A stretch of 64,000 bases of DNA from the NCBI GenBank assembly GCA_900635465.1, contig LR134135.1:3038001-3102000 (forward strand), written 5' to 3'. How positions within the stretch are numbered: the first letter of the stretch is position 1; every line of letters starts with the position of its first letter. Both the position numbers and the translations under genes were made by a program. This DNA is from Lelliottia amnigena. Its GTDB lineage: Bacteria; Pseudomonadota; Gammaproteobacteria; Enterobacterales; Enterobacteriaceae. Shown here one piece after another: positions 1-9,253 of this stretch. A model generated the notes under the pieces. That model did no database searches and was not told the DNA's origin. It saw only the letters and a list, made by a program, of their open reading frames with translations.

Positions 1-506
1 TTATCGGCATTTTTTAACGCGCCCAACTGCACAACGTAGGCTTTTCCGGTTGGTGCAGGTTTTTCTTCCTGGACCGGTTTTTCCGGAGGCACTTCCGTCG
101 CAGCAGCAATTTGCTCGCTGGCTTTATCTCGCTGCGGTTTCGGTTGAGGTTTTTCGACAGGTTTTGCTTTCTCGACAGGCTTCGGTTGCACCACCGGCTC
201 TGCGACAGGATCCAGCTCGTTGCTGCCGTTGCCGGTTAAGCGAGTGCCATCCAGCGATGGCGCAGCCGCGTCTCCGGCGCGCACTTCTTCCGCGGCACCT
301 TCTGGCGGCTGTGCCGGCAGCGCCTGCGTTGCCGCAGGTAACATGTCAGGTTCATCACGATCGCCTGGTTTTGGCACCAGTGGGATTGCCGCAAATTCAT
401 CCTGATAATGTTTTTTTTGCCCATCCAACAGGCCAGGAAGAATAATCACTCCCAGCGCCACCAACACAATGGTTCCTGTTAAACGGTTCTGAAACTTACT
501 CGCCAC
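1..506 (-). CDS. dedD: Cell division protein DedD, SPOR domain (3' end cut by window edge)
   Basis: Inner-membrane septal-ring protein that binds denuded septal peptidoglycan through a C-terminal SPOR domain. The start is a GTG at 506 giving MASKFQNRLTGTIVLVALGV, which matches E. coli DedD; an N-terminal membrane anchor (about residues 10-27) is followed by a Pro/Glu/Lys-rich periplasmic linker. The SPOR domain begins near position 40 (AYVVQLGAL) and runs off the window, so about 168 codons are visible of about 220. The start overlaps the 3' end of folC by 11 bases, implying translational coupling in a folC-dedD operon. The eight-T run near 411-418 is in frame. Confidence 0.93.
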   Translation of the reverse strand, partial: MASKFQNRLTGTIVLVALGVIILPGLLDGQKKHYQDEFAAIPLVPKPGDRDEPDMLPAATQALPAQPPEGAAEEVRAGDAAAPSLDGTRLTGNGSNELDPVAEPVVQPKPVEKAKPVEKPQPKPQRDKASEQIAAATEVPPEKPVQEEKPAPTGKAYVVQLGALKNAD

Positions 507-1764
507 TGGTTCTCCCCGCGTCCATCACTTCCATGACATGTGCAACGGTATGGAATGACCCACATACCAGCACGGTATCTTCAGGTTTAGCATCAGCCAT
601 CGCCGCATGCCACGCCTGTGCCACGCTATCATAAGCGGTTCCTGCGCTGATATGTTCCATCAGCTGTTCAGCAGTCGCACCGCGTGGCCCTTCCAGTGGA
701 GCACAATACCAGCAATCGACAACACTCTCCATGCAGGCCAGCGTACCGCCAATATCTTTATCATGAAGCATACCGATAACCGCCAGAACGCGCCCGTTTT
801 TTGGCAATGATTTCAGGCGTTCTGCGAGATAGCCAGCAGCGTGTGGGTTGTGCGCAACGTCCAGAATCAAACGCGGCGATTCACTCACTATCTGGAAACG
901 TCCCGGAAGCATAGCGTTTTGGATGCCGTCGCGGATAGCCTGCTCGCTGACGTTCAAACCGCTTGCGCGTATCGCTGCGAGCGCGGTGGCGGCATTGGGC
1001 TGAGGAACATGCGGGAGCGGAAGATGCTCGAGAACACCCTGCGCATCACTGAAGCGCCAGTCGTTTTCCGTCACGTCATACTGCCAGTCCACGCCACGAC
1101 GCAGCAGGACAGAGCCCTTTTCTTGCGCCACATCGGCAATGGTATGCGGCATATCAGGCTCGCCCACGACGGCCGGTTTATTCGCCCGGAAAATGCCCGC
1201 TTTCTCACGACCAATACTTTCGCGGTCCGGTCCCAGCCAGTCGATATGATCCAGTGCGATGCTGGTGACCACCGAAACATCGGCATCAACCATATTGGTG
1301 GCATCAAGACGCCCACCGAGACCGACTTCCAGGATCACTACGTCCAGCTTCGCCTGCTTAAAAAGCCACAGCGCCGAGAGCGTGCCGTACTCGAAATAAG
1401 ATAAGGAGATCTCACCACGCGCCGCTTCGATTTCAGCAAAAGAGGCGGTGTGCGCAGACTCTGGCAGCTCGGTATTTTGAATGCGAACGCGCTCTGTGTA
1501 GCGTACCAGGTGCGGAGAGCTGTACACGCCAACCTTATACCCTGCCGCCATCAGCATTGATTCCAGCGTACGGCAGGTGGTGCCCTTACCGTTGGTGCCG
1601 GCGACGGTGAAAACGAACGGCGCGGGTTTCAACACATTAAGGCGAGCCGCTACCTGGCTGACGCGATCAAGCCCCATATCGATGGTTTTACTGTGCAGGT
1701 TTTCCAGATAAGAAAGCCACGTGACCAGGGGCGACGTGGCTTGGGGAATGCTGTTGTTTTCCAT
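496..1764 (-). CDS. folC: Bifunctional dihydrofolate synthase / folylpolyglutamate synthase FolC
   Basis: Cytosolic ATP-dependent ligase that joins glutamate to dihydropteroate and then extends the polyglutamate tail of folates. The Mur-ligase type P-loop VAGTNGKGTTC is near residue 50, with the central domain (VILEVGLGGRLDATN) and the C-terminal LDVAHNPHAAGYL motif following. An upstream in-frame GTG at 1773 is possible, but the ATG at 1764 gives 422 residues, the E. coli length, and aligns PQATSPLVTWLSYLENL with the E. coli N-terminus. It lies downstream of accD with a hairpin between, and overlaps the dedD start. Confidence 0.95.
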   Translation of the reverse strand: MENNSIPQATSPLVTWLSYLENLHSKTIDMGLDRVSQVAARLNVLKPAPFVFTVAGTNGKGTTCRTLESMLMAAGYKVGVYSSPHLVRYTERVRIQNTELPESAHTASFAEIEAARGEISLSYFEYGTLSALWLFKQAKLDVVILEVGLGGRLDATNMVDADVSVVTSIALDHIDWLGPDRESIGREKAGIFRANKPAVVGEPDMPHTIADVAQEKGSVLLRRGVDWQYDVTENDWRFSDAQGVLEHLPLPHVPQPNAATALAAIRASGLNVSEQAIRDGIQNAMLPGRFQIVSESPRLILDVAHNPHAAGYLAERLKSLPKNGRVLAVIGMLHDKDIGGTLACMESVVDCWYCAPLEGPRGATAEQLMEHISAGTAYDSVAQAWHAAMADAKPEDTVLVCGSFHTVAHVMEVMDAGRTSGE

Positions 1765-1796
1765 GATACGCACTTTTCAGTTACGGTGAGAAAGCA

Positions 1797-1825
1797 AAAG
1801 GGCAGCGCCGTTTGGCCCTGCCCTT
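1797..1825 (-). terminator. Hairpin between accD and folC
   Basis: A long GC-rich inverted repeat (AAAGGGCAG ... CTGCCCTTT with an inner GCC/GGC pair) ends just before the accD stop codon. Read on the minus strand it is followed by TGCTTTC, a weak T-rich tail, so it may be a partial terminator or attenuator reducing read-through from accD into folC. Confidence 0.55.
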
Positions 1826-1833
1826 TCGAGTTA

Positions 1834-2739
1834 TCAGGCTTCGGGTTCCTGATCCGGTACAACGACGCTTTCGCGTGGTTCATCCGGGCTCGGCGCAGGC
1901 AGATTCATCAGCTTCGCCAGGATACTTGCCAGTTTCAGGCGCATTTCCGGACGGCGAACGATCATATCGATGGCGCCTTTTTGGATGAGGAATTCGCTGC
2001 GCTGGAAGCCAGGCGGCAATTTCTCACGCACGGTTTGCTCGATAACACGCGGACCCGCAAAGCCAATCAGGGCTTTCGGTTCAGCGATGTTCAGATCGCC
2101 AAGCATGGCGAAGCTCGCCGACACGCCGCCCATGGTCGGGTCAGTCAGTACGGAGATATACGGCAGACCACGTTCCTGCATTTTGCCCAGTGCCGCAGAG
2201 GTTTTCGCCATCTGCATCAGGGACATCAGCGCTTCCTGCATACGTGCGCCACCCGAGGCGGAGAAGCAGATCAGAGGACAGTTGTCTTCCAGTGCCTGCT
2301 CAACGGCACGGATGAAACGCGCGCCCACGACAGAACCCATCGAGCCGCCCATAAAGGAGAACTCAAAGGCTGCAGCGACAACCGGCATCTCGTGCAGAGT
2401 GCCTTTCATCACCACCAGCGCATCTTTCTCGCCGGTCTCTTTTTGCGCAGAAGCGATACGATCTTTGTATTTCTTGGAGTCACGGAACTTCAGCAGATCT
2501 TTCGGCTCAAGTTCACTGCCCAGCTCTACCATCGAGCCTTCATCCAGCAAGCTATGCAGGCGATTGCGCGCCGACATACGCATGTGATGGTCACACTTCG
2601 GGCAAACCTCAAGATTGCGTTCCAGCTCAGCGCGGTACAGAACCTGGCCGCAGCTATCACACTTGGTCCACACCCCTTCAGGAATACTCGCCTTACGGGT
2701 TGGGGCTATGTTGCTTTTAATTCGTTCAATCCAGCTCAT
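1834..2739 (-). CDS. accD: Acetyl-CoA carboxylase carboxyltransferase subunit beta AccD
   Basis: Beta subunit of the carboxyltransferase (with AccA) that moves the carboxyl group from biotin-BCCP to acetyl-CoA, giving malonyl-CoA in the first step of fatty acid synthesis. An N-terminal zinc ribbon has C27-x2-C30 and C46-x2-C49; the crotonase-like core contains [18 protein letters not shown]. The open frame extends upstream, but the ATG at 2739 ([13 protein letters not shown]) is preceded by GAAAGG and matches the family start. The protein is 301 residues, three fewer than E. coli because of a shorter acidic/Pro tail. Confidence 0.97.
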   Translation of the reverse strand: MSWIERIKSNIAPTRKASIPEGVWTKCDSCGQVLYRAELERNLEVCPKCDHHMRMSARNRLHSLLDEGSMVELGSELEPKDLLKFRDSKKYKDRIASAQKETGEKDALVVMKGTLHEMPVVAAAFEFSFMGGSMGSVVGARFIRAVEQALEDNCPLICFSASGGARMQEALMSLMQMAKTSAALGKMQERGLPYISVLTDPTMGGVSASFAMLGDLNIAEPKALIGFAGPRVIEQTVREKLPPGFQRSEFLIQKGAIDMIVRRPEMRLKLASILAKLMNLPAPSPDEPRESVVVPDQEPEA

Positions 2740-2893
2740 TGATAACCTTTCTGCCTGAACCTGGTCGTATGCCAGTTTTGCTGTAAGCGGCGCATAATGC
2801 CATTTTTGCCACAAACAGACCATGAATGTTGCACATTAAAACATAACAGCCCGAAACTTTGGATAAAAAAGTGGTCGAACCGCAAATGCGTAC

Positions 2894-3553
2894 TTACTTC
2901 GCTTGCTTTGCTGCTGCTCGTTTGTGTCGAATGATTTCGACCACACCCGGCAGAACCGAGAGCACAATGATAGCAACAATCAATAACTTAAGATTTTCCT
3001 GCACGATCGGCAGGTCGCCAAAGATGTAGCCTGCATAGGTAAACAGCAGAACCCACAGCAGCGCGCCGATGACGTTATACGCCGCAAAATGACGATAGGA
3101 CATGTGCCCCATTCCCGCAACAAACGGCGCAAACGTTCTAACGATCGGAACAAAGCGCGCCAGGATAATGGTCTTCCCACCGTGACGTGCATAGAACGCG
3201 TGCGTTTTGTCTAAATAACTGCGACGGAAGATCTTTGAGTCTGGATTGCTGAACAGTTTTTCACCAAACAGCCGCCCAATAGTGTAATTCACCGCATCGC
3301 CAACAATCGCCGCAACAATCATGAGCATCACCATCAGGTGCACATTCAGATCGTTGGTCGGAAGCGCTGAAAGCGCACCCGCGACGAACAGTAGGGAATC
3401 CCCCGGCAAAAATGGTGTCACGACCAGGCCGGTTTCACAGAACAAAATCAGGAACAGAATGGCATACACCCAGACGCCGTATTGCGCGACCAGCTCCGCC
3501 AAATGCACATCAATATGCAGGATGAAATCGATAATAAAATGTATTACGTCCAT
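2894..3553 (-). CDS. dedA: DedA family inner membrane protein
   Basis: Polytopic inner-membrane protein of the DedA/Tvp38 family, which are thought to be proton-dependent and act in undecaprenyl-phosphate recycling or membrane homeostasis. It is 219 residues, the same as E. coli DedA, with the family signatures [17 protein letters not shown] near residue 40 and [19 protein letters not shown] near 125, whose arginines are functionally important in the family. It lies between accD and truA on the same strand. Confidence 0.94.
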   Translation of the reverse strand: MDVIHFIIDFILHIDVHLAELVAQYGVWVYAILFLILFCETGLVVTPFLPGDSLLFVAGALSALPTNDLNVHLMVMLMIVAAIVGDAVNYTIGRLFGEKLFSNPDSKIFRRSYLDKTHAFYARHGGKTIILARFVPIVRTFAPFVAGMGHMSYRHFAAYNVIGALLWVLLFTYAGYIFGDLPIVQENLKLLIVAIIVLSVLPGVVEIIRHKRAAAKQAK

Positions 3554-3580
3554 ATTGGTTAAGCCTTAATTGCAACTGCG

Positions 3581-4393
3581 TTAGTCCGCTAAAAACAGCG
3601 GGCCCATTGGCGGTTTTGGAAGGTCAAAACGTTCTGGATAATCAACTGAAACCAGATACAAACCTTCCGCTTTTGCCGTTGCTGCTGCAAGCGTTCTGTC
3701 CTTCGCTGCCAGCAGTTCTGCAATCCAGCTCTCCGGCTGGTGTCCGGCGCCCACTTCCATCAGGCTGCCAACAATATTCCGCACCATATGATGTACAAAG
3801 GCATTTGCTTTGATATCCACCACCACATACGCGCCATAACGGCTGACGTTTATGTGCATCACGTTTCGCCACGGCGTGCGCGACTGGCACTGCACCGCGC
3901 GAAACGAGGTAAAGTCATTTTCACCAATCAGCGATTGCGCAGCGCGCTGCATACGTTCCGCATCCAGCGGCGCGTAAAAGTGCGTCACACCTTGCCCAAG
4001 TATCGCCGGGCGAAGGCGCTGATTGTAGATGATGTAGCGATAGCGACGCGCCGTGGCGCTTGAAACGCGCGTGAAAATCATCCGGCACATCTTTCACCCA
4101 GCGCACAGCGATGTCACCAGGTAAATTCGCATTTACGCCAAGCGTCCATGCAGCATCTTTACGCACCGACGTGGTTTCAAAATGCACCACCTGACCGGTA
4201 CCGTGCACGCCTGCGTCAGTACGACCCGCGCAATAGACAGCGATCGGATGATTCGCCACCTGAGAGAGCGCTTTTCCAGTTTTTCCTGAACACTGCGCAC
4301 TTCATTTTGACGCTGCCAGCCATAGTATTTACTGCCATCGTACTCAATTCCAAGGGCAATTCTATGAACCGGCTTAAGTTCCACTTCTGACAT
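3581..4393 (-). pseudogene. truA: tRNA pseudouridine(38-40) synthase TruA, interrupted by two frameshifts
   Basis: TruA makes pseudouridine at positions 38-40 of the anticodon arm. The ATG at 4393 starts [20 protein letters not shown] as in E. coli. Compared with the conserved frame, one C (plus strand) is missing at 4270/4271, after EKLEK, and one T is extra at 4060/4061, after DDFHARF. Between and after these points the frame continues perfectly: [20 protein letters not shown] holds the catalytic Asp and the C-terminus ends GPLFLAD. The two indels cancel, so the repaired product is about 270 residues, the family length. This looks like sequencing error rather than decay. The start overlaps the usg stop by one base (TGATG). 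Confidence 0.9.
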
Positions 4394-5406
4394 CAGTACA
4401 GATACTCCTGCACCAGTTTCTCGGCGATTTTGACGGCCATTAGCGCGCCACCAAAACGGACGTTATCGGCAACCGACCAGAACTGTACTTCACCTGGTAC
4501 ACCGTAGTTATTACGCACGCAGGCGACGGAAAGATGCGCGCTGCCGGTTGCATCCCCCACCTGGGTCGGGAAATCCGTTTCATCGCTCAGGGAGATATCA
4601 TCGCAGCGTTCAAACGCTTCGCGGGCTTCATCGGCGGCCAGTGGGCGCAGCGCTTCAAAGCTCACCATCTGCGCATGACCGTAAAATACGGGAGACTGTA
4701 CGCAACTGACGGAAACCATCAGGCCTTCGTCCTGCATCACTTTCCGCGTCTCTTCGACAATACGGCGTTCTTCACGCACGCTACCTTCGCGATCCGGCAG
4801 GATTGGCATCATGTTGAACGCCAGTTGACGACCAAAGAAATCATCTTCGTCAACCGGGATACCGTTCAGGAGTTTCGCGCTCTGCCCTGCCAGCGCATCG
4901 ACGGCCTTTTTCCCGCGCGCGGAGACAGAAAGCAGGTTGGTGACTGAAATACGCGATAAACCGCCATCGTCGATCAACGGTTTAAGCGCCGTCAGAAGCT
5001 GGCTGGTCAGGCTATCCGGTACGGCGATAATATTGCGATTACGGTAATCTGCCAGCACAAACGGGTTAACGTCCGGTACGACCAATGGGACGTCAGGCTC
5101 CAGCGCAAAATGGCCACTCAAATCGATAACTAAACAACCTGCGTTGGCGGCTTCGTCGGCGTAAGCGGCTGATGCCTCAGCGCCCGCGGCAAAGAACGCC
5201 AGTTGGGCCTGCGACCAGTCAAACTGTGCGACATCCTGAACGCGCACCGTTTTTCCTTCATAGCGCAGCCCTTCGCCCGCGCTTTCTGCGCGCGCCAGTG
5301 CAAAAATTTCTCCCACCGGGAATTGACGCTCCGCAAGTGTTTCGAGCAGGGCTTCGCCCACAGCGCCAGTGGCACCCAGTACGGCAATATTCCAGCCTTC
5401 AGACAT
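4393..5406 (-). CDS. usg: Usg, aspartate-semialdehyde dehydrogenase-like protein
   Basis: Paralogue of aspartate-semialdehyde dehydrogenase with an unassigned function; 337 residues, as in E. coli. The Rossmann motif [20 protein letters not shown] lies at residues 9-28. At the position where true ASADH enzymes carry the catalytic cysteine, this protein reads [16 protein letters not shown] with no cysteine, so dehydrogenase activity is doubtful. It sits between pdxB and truA, as in E. coli, where the three genes are cotranscribed; its stop codon overlaps the truA start. Confidence 0.93.
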   Translation of the reverse strand: MSEGWNIAVLGATGAVGEALLETLAERQFPVGEIFALARAESAGEGLRYEGKTVRVQDVAQFDWSQAQLAFFAAGAEASAAYADEAANAGCLVIDLSGHFALEPDVPLVVPDVNPFVLADYRNRNIIAVPDSLTSQLLTALKPLIDDGGLSRISVTNLLSVSARGKKAVDALAGQSAKLLNGIPVDEDDFFGRQLAFNMMPILPDREGSVREERRIVEETRKVMQDEGLMVSVSCVQSPVFYGHAQMVSFEALRPLAADEAREAFERCDDISLSDETDFPTQVGDATGSAHLSVACVRNNYGVPGEVQFWSVADNVRFGGALMAVKIAEKLVQEYLY

Positions 5407-5473
5407 GGTGGTGTACTCCAGAAATGAATTAGCGTCCCCGCCAGATTATCCGGCAGGGAGCATTAAGAAGACA

Positions 5474-6610
5474 TTAACGCGCCGGGTTATGTACGGCGTT
5501 AAAACCTAAGTTATTCAATAACGCTGCCGCATCGGCATCGTCACAAATCACATACAAAGAAGACCATTCGCGGCGCTCAAGATAGTTCTTGCGCAGCTTG
5601 TCAAACTCCCCCGGAATTCCTGCTACTTTTCGCAGCAGCGCGTCATCGCGGCGCACATCATACACTAAATGCACCAGCCTTTTTAGCGAAGACGCGTCGA
5701 GTGGGCCATGGAGCGTAATACGGCCGAATTCCGGCGCAGGCAGCAGCGTATCAAGCGCCACCTGCTGTGCATTGCCGATAAACGCGCTATAGGCCTCAAA
5801 GACCTGCGTTGTACCGCGTGCTTTACCTTCCAGCGTGTAGCCCGCGATGTGTGCGGTTGCCACGTCAACGCGATTCAGCAGCGCCACGTTGAGATCCGGT
5901 TCTGGCTCCCAGACATCCAGCACAACGCTAAGATTTTGCCCCTCTTCCAGACATTTCAGCAATGCTGCATTATCCACAACCGGGCCACGGCAGGCATTTA
6001 TCAGAATAGCGCCAGGCTTAAGGCGACGAATCAGCGTCTCATCGGCCAGATGGAACGTTTTATATGCGCCGTCTTTAAACAGCGGCGTATGGAAGGTGAT
6101 CACATCCGCTTGCTCGACCAGTTCATCAAGGGTGACAAAATGGCCTTCATCACCGCGATCGGCGCGCGGCGGATCGCAGAGCAGCGTGCGAATCCCCAAT
6201 GCCTCGAGACGTTTTTGCAGACGGCCGCCCACGTTACCGACACCGACAATGCCCACGGTGAGGTCCTGAAGCGCAAAGCCATCACGCTCACCCAGCATCA
6301 ATAACGATGAGAAAACGTATTCCACAACCGCAATCGCGTTACAGCCAGGCGCTGCCGAAAATCCAATACCGGCTTTGGCGAGCCAGGCATCATCCACATG
6401 GTCGGTTCCCGCCGTAGCGGTACCCACAAACTTGATGCCTTTTCCGGCCAGAAGCGTCTCATTCACTTTGGTCACGGAGCGCACCATCAGGGCATCCGCA
6501 TCGTCGAGTTCAGCAACGGGAATAGGACGACCAGGAACAGCTTTGACGTCGCCCAGGCGGCTGAATAGCTCCTGAGCGTAAGGCATATTTTCGTCAACGA
6601 GGATTTTCAC
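5474..6610 (-). CDS. pdxB: Erythronate-4-phosphate dehydrogenase PdxB
   Basis: NAD-dependent 2-hydroxyacid dehydrogenase that oxidises 4-phosphoerythronate in the DXP-dependent pathway to pyridoxal 5'-phosphate. It is 378 residues, the E. coli length. The nucleotide-binding motif [20 protein letters not shown] is near residue 120, followed by the catalytic Arg of [15 protein letters not shown] and the His of [12 protein letters not shown]. Translation starts at a GTG (6610). It is the first gene of the pdxB-usg-truA cluster and is divergent from flk. Confidence 0.96.
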   Translation of the reverse strand: MKILVDENMPYAQELFSRLGDVKAVPGRPIPVAELDDADALMVRSVTKVNETLLAGKGIKFVGTATAGTDHVDDAWLAKAGIGFSAAPGCNAIAVVEYVFSSLLMLGERDGFALQDLTVGIVGVGNVGGRLQKRLEALGIRTLLCDPPRADRGDEGHFVTLDELVEQADVITFHTPLFKDGAYKTFHLADETLIRRLKPGAILINACRGPVVDNAALLKCLEEGQNLSVVLDVWEPEPDLNVALLNRVDVATAHIAGYTLEGKARGTTQVFEAYSAFIGNAQQVALDTLLPAPEFGRITLHGPLDASSLKRLVHLVYDVRRDDALLRKVAGIPGEFDKLRKNYLERREWSSLYVICDDADAAALLNNLGFNAVHNPAR

Positions 6611-6728
6611 GTCTGAGTACCTGTTTGAGAGGAAGTTAACCGGGCAAGTGTGCCATAATCTCGCCCCCAGGCATACACGTACAGGTGGCCTGGATTACGG
6701 TGAGTAACGACTTTAAGGATTTATGACG

Positions 6729-7733
6729 ATGCAGCCCATTTCAGGTACGCCGCCGCGCCCTCCAGGTGATGGCCCGGGAGTTCCCTCCGCCGCTGGCGAA
6801 CAACCGCTTTCTACGCTGCAGCGCACCGTGCTGGAGCGTCTGATCGTCCGTCTTGTTGCCCTCACTTCGCAACAGAGTGCGGAAGTATGGGCTGGGGTCA
6901 AACACGAGCTCGGGCTGAAAAACGATGCGCCGTTGTTGTCGCGTCACTTTCCAGCGGCGGAACAAAACCTGAATACGCGTCTGAACACCGCGCAACAAAA
7001 TCACACCACGCGCCAGACAATCTCACAGCTCACCGAGCTGTTAGGTCAGGGTAACAATCGCCAGGCGGTGAGTGATTTTATCCGCCAGCAATTTGGCCAG
7101 ACGGCGCTGAGTCAACTGACGCCGGATCAGCTAAAAACCGTGCTGACGCTGCTGCAAAATAATGAAATGTCGATTCCGCAGCCGCAAACGCGCCCGGCGA
7201 CAGAACGCTCGCTCTTGCCCGCAGAGCACAACACGCTCAAGCAGATGGTGACTAAACTCGCCGCTGCGACCGGAGAACCCACGAAGCTCATCTGGCAATC
7301 CATGCTGGAACTTTCTGGCGTAAAGGATGGCGAATTAATCCCAGCCAAACAGTTTACCCCATTTGGTGACCTGGCTTCAGGCGCGTCAGACGTTGAGCAC
7401 GCAAAGCGCGCCAACGCTGCACACCCTACAGGCTGCGCTAAAACAGCCGCTTGAGCCACGGGAATTTGAAGCGATACGTGATTACGCACAACAAAACTGG
7501 CAGGTGACGCCGCAAGCGGTACTGACGACCGCGCAGGTGCAGGATCTCCTCAATCAGATTTTTGTCCGCCGCGCTGAGCGCGAATCGGGTGTGCCTGAAG
7601 CCCGCAACATCCAGCCAATTTACAGCCCGCTGTTTGCGCCCGTGGTGGAAACCTCAAATCAATGTCCGCGCGCCCAGGGCTGATGTTCATTGCCCTGATG
7701 ATTGCGCTGGCGATCATGTGGATTGTGATTTAA
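6729..7733 (+). pseudogene. flk: Flk flagellar regulator, interrupted by two frameshifts
   Basis: Flk is a C-terminally anchored inner-membrane protein that in Salmonella prevents premature export of flagellar substrates before P- and L-ring completion. AAGGA at 6715-6719 fits the ATG at 6729 (MQPISGTPP) better than the ATG at 6723. An extra C in the run 7357-7360 breaks the frame after PAKQFT; a missing C at 7652/7653 breaks it again after APVVE. Repair gives HLVTWLQARQTL in the middle and a C-terminal transmembrane segment (FIALMIALAIMWIVI) ending at 7733, about 334 residues, close to E. coli (331). The indels cancel, suggesting sequencing error. Confidence 0.85.
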
Positions 7734-7822
7734 GCGCAAATGCTCGTGCAGGTGCGAAAAATTCGTTGAAAACGTGCTAAGTGGCATCTGTGCCGAGCGG
7801 CATAACACCCAAATACATATAC

Positions 7823-7850
7823 AAAAAGGGAGCCATCTGGCTCCCTTTTT
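7823..7850. terminator. Bidirectional terminator between flk and fabB
   Basis: A perfect inverted repeat, AAAAAGGGAGCCA-TC-TGGCTCCCTTTTT, with a T tract on either strand between two convergent genes. Confidence 0.9.
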
Positions 7851-7878
7851 ACGTGATGTTTAACGTGATACGGAAAAC

Positions 7879-9096
7879 TTACGCTTTCAGTTTACGCATA
7901 ACCAGCGTGGCGTTCGTCCCGCCGAAGCCGAAGCTGTTAGACATAACGGTCGTCAGCGTTTGCTCAGTTGGCTTGGTCACGATGTTCAGACCCGCAGCCT
8001 TCTCGTCCAGTTCTTCAACGTTGATGCTTGGTGCGATAAAGCCATGTTCCAACATCAGCAGTGAGTAAATGGCTTCCTGAACGCCAGCAGCACCCAGAGA
8101 GTGACCGGTCATCGCTTTGGTGGCGGAAATGGCCGGGCTGTTGTCGCCGAACACTTCACAGATGGCGCCCAGCTCTTTCACGTCGCCTACTGGCGTAGAC
8201 GTCCCGTGGGAGTTCAGGTAATCGATCGGGGTGTCCAGACCTTGCATCGCCATCTTCATGCAGCGCACTGCGCCTTCACCGGATGGAGCGACCATATCTG
8301 CGCCATCGGACGTTGCGCCGTAGCCCACGATTTCTGCATAAATGTGCGCGCCACGTGCCAGCGCATGTTCCAGCTCTTCAACGACAACCATACCGCCGCC
8401 GCCCGCGATAACGAAACCGTCACGGTGCGCATCATAGGTACGGGACGCTTTTTCTGGCGTTTCGTTATATTTGGTGGACAGTGCGCCCATCGCATCAAAC
8501 TCACAGGCCATTTCCCAGCCCAGCTCTTCGCCGCCGCCGGCAAAGACGATGTCCTGTTTACCCAGCTGAATTTGTTCAACCGCGTTACCGATGCAGTGTG
8601 CTGAAGTCGCACAGGCAGAGCTGATGGAGTAGTTTACGCCGTGAATTTTGAACGGCGTCGCGAGGCACGCGGAAACCGCTGAACCCATCGCTTTGGTCAC
8701 AACATACGGACCCACTGCTTTCAGGCCACGCGGGCTACGCATAGCGTCAGCACCGAATACCTGCGCTTTTGAAGAACCGCCGGAGCCTGCAATCAGGCCC
8801 ACGCGTGGGTTGCTCTGATAAACTTCTTCGCTCAGACCAGCATCAGCTATCGCTTCCTGCATGGAGAGATAAGCATAAATAGAGGCATCGTTCATGAAAC
8901 GAACCACTTTACGGTCAATCAAACCGGTGGTGTCCAGTTTGACGTTACCCCATACGTGGCTACGCATACCTGAATCTTTAAACTCTTCAGAGAAAGTGAT
9001 CCCAGAGCGTCCTTCACGCAGAGATGCCAGGACTTCCTGCTGGTTGTTACCGATGCTGGAAACAATGCCCAAGCCAGTAATCACTGCACGTTTCAT
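7879..9096 (-). CDS. fabB: Beta-ketoacyl-ACP synthase I FabB
   Basis: Condensing enzyme of type II fatty acid synthesis, essential for elongating the cis-3-decenoyl intermediate and so for unsaturated fatty acids. It has 405 residues (406 in E. coli). The catalytic Cys is residue 162 in [12 protein letters not shown], and the two active-site histidines lie in [11 protein letters not shown] and [12 protein letters not shown]; the C-terminal [14 protein letters not shown] motif is intact. FabR-like and FadR-like operators stand just upstream. It converges on flk and is divergent from mnmC. Confidence 0.97.
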   Translation of the reverse strand: MKRAVITGLGIVSSIGNNQQEVLASLREGRSGITFSEEFKDSGMRSHVWGNVKLDTTGLIDRKVVRFMNDASIYAYLSMQEAIADAGLSEEVYQSNPRVGLIAGSGGSSKAQVFGADAMRSPRGLKAVGPYVVTKAMGSAVSACLATPFKIHGVNYSISSACATSAHCIGNAVEQIQLGKQDIVFAGGGEELGWEMACEFDAMGALSTKYNETPEKASRTYDAHRDGFVIAGGGGMVVVEELEHALARGAHIYAEIVGYGATSDGADMVAPSGEGAVRCMKMAMQGLDTPIDYLNSHGTSTPVGDVKELGAICEVFGDNSPAISATKAMTGHSLGAAGVQEAIYSLLMLEHGFIAPSINVEELDEKAAGLNIVTKPTEQTLTTVMSNSFGFGGTNATLVMRKLKA

Positions 9097-9142
9097 TCAA
9101 TACCTCTATAAGTCGCACTATTAAAGTTTCGACTGGCACAAT

Positions 9143-9160
9143 AGCGTACACTTGTACGCT
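9143..9160. promoter_or_regulatory. FabR operator upstream of fabB
   Basis: The perfect 18-base palindrome AGCGTACACTTGTACGCT matches the FabR repressor site known upstream of E. coli fabA and fabB. It lies 47 bases before the fabB start, so FabR can sense unsaturated acyl-ACP/CoA and repress fabB. Confidence 0.85.
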
Positions 9161-9161
9161 G

Positions 9162-9178
9162 AACAAGTCCGATCAGCC
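9162..9178. promoter_or_regulatory. FadR activator site upstream of fabB
   Basis: AACAAGTCCGATCAGCC resembles the FadR 17-mer (AACTGGTCNGACCAGTT) around its conserved GTCNGA core. It is immediately upstream of the FabR palindrome, as in the E. coli fabB promoter, where FadR activates. Confidence 0.7.
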
Positions 9179-9253
9179 AATTTCTGTGGAAATTTGCACC
9201 AGCGGGCTCACATCGTTAAGATCATGCCACTGCCTGTCAGACGAGTAACTTAC

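Noticed and set aside
1693..2742. A 349-codon open frame on the plus strand opposite accD
   Set aside because: It lies wholly antisense to accD and folC, has an Arg/His/Gln-rich composition typical of an antisense shadow, and resembles no protein.
9152..9253. A longer MnmC starting at 9152
   Set aside because: The extra 34 codons overlap the FabR and FadR operators and are not conserved; the GTG at 9254 matches the family.
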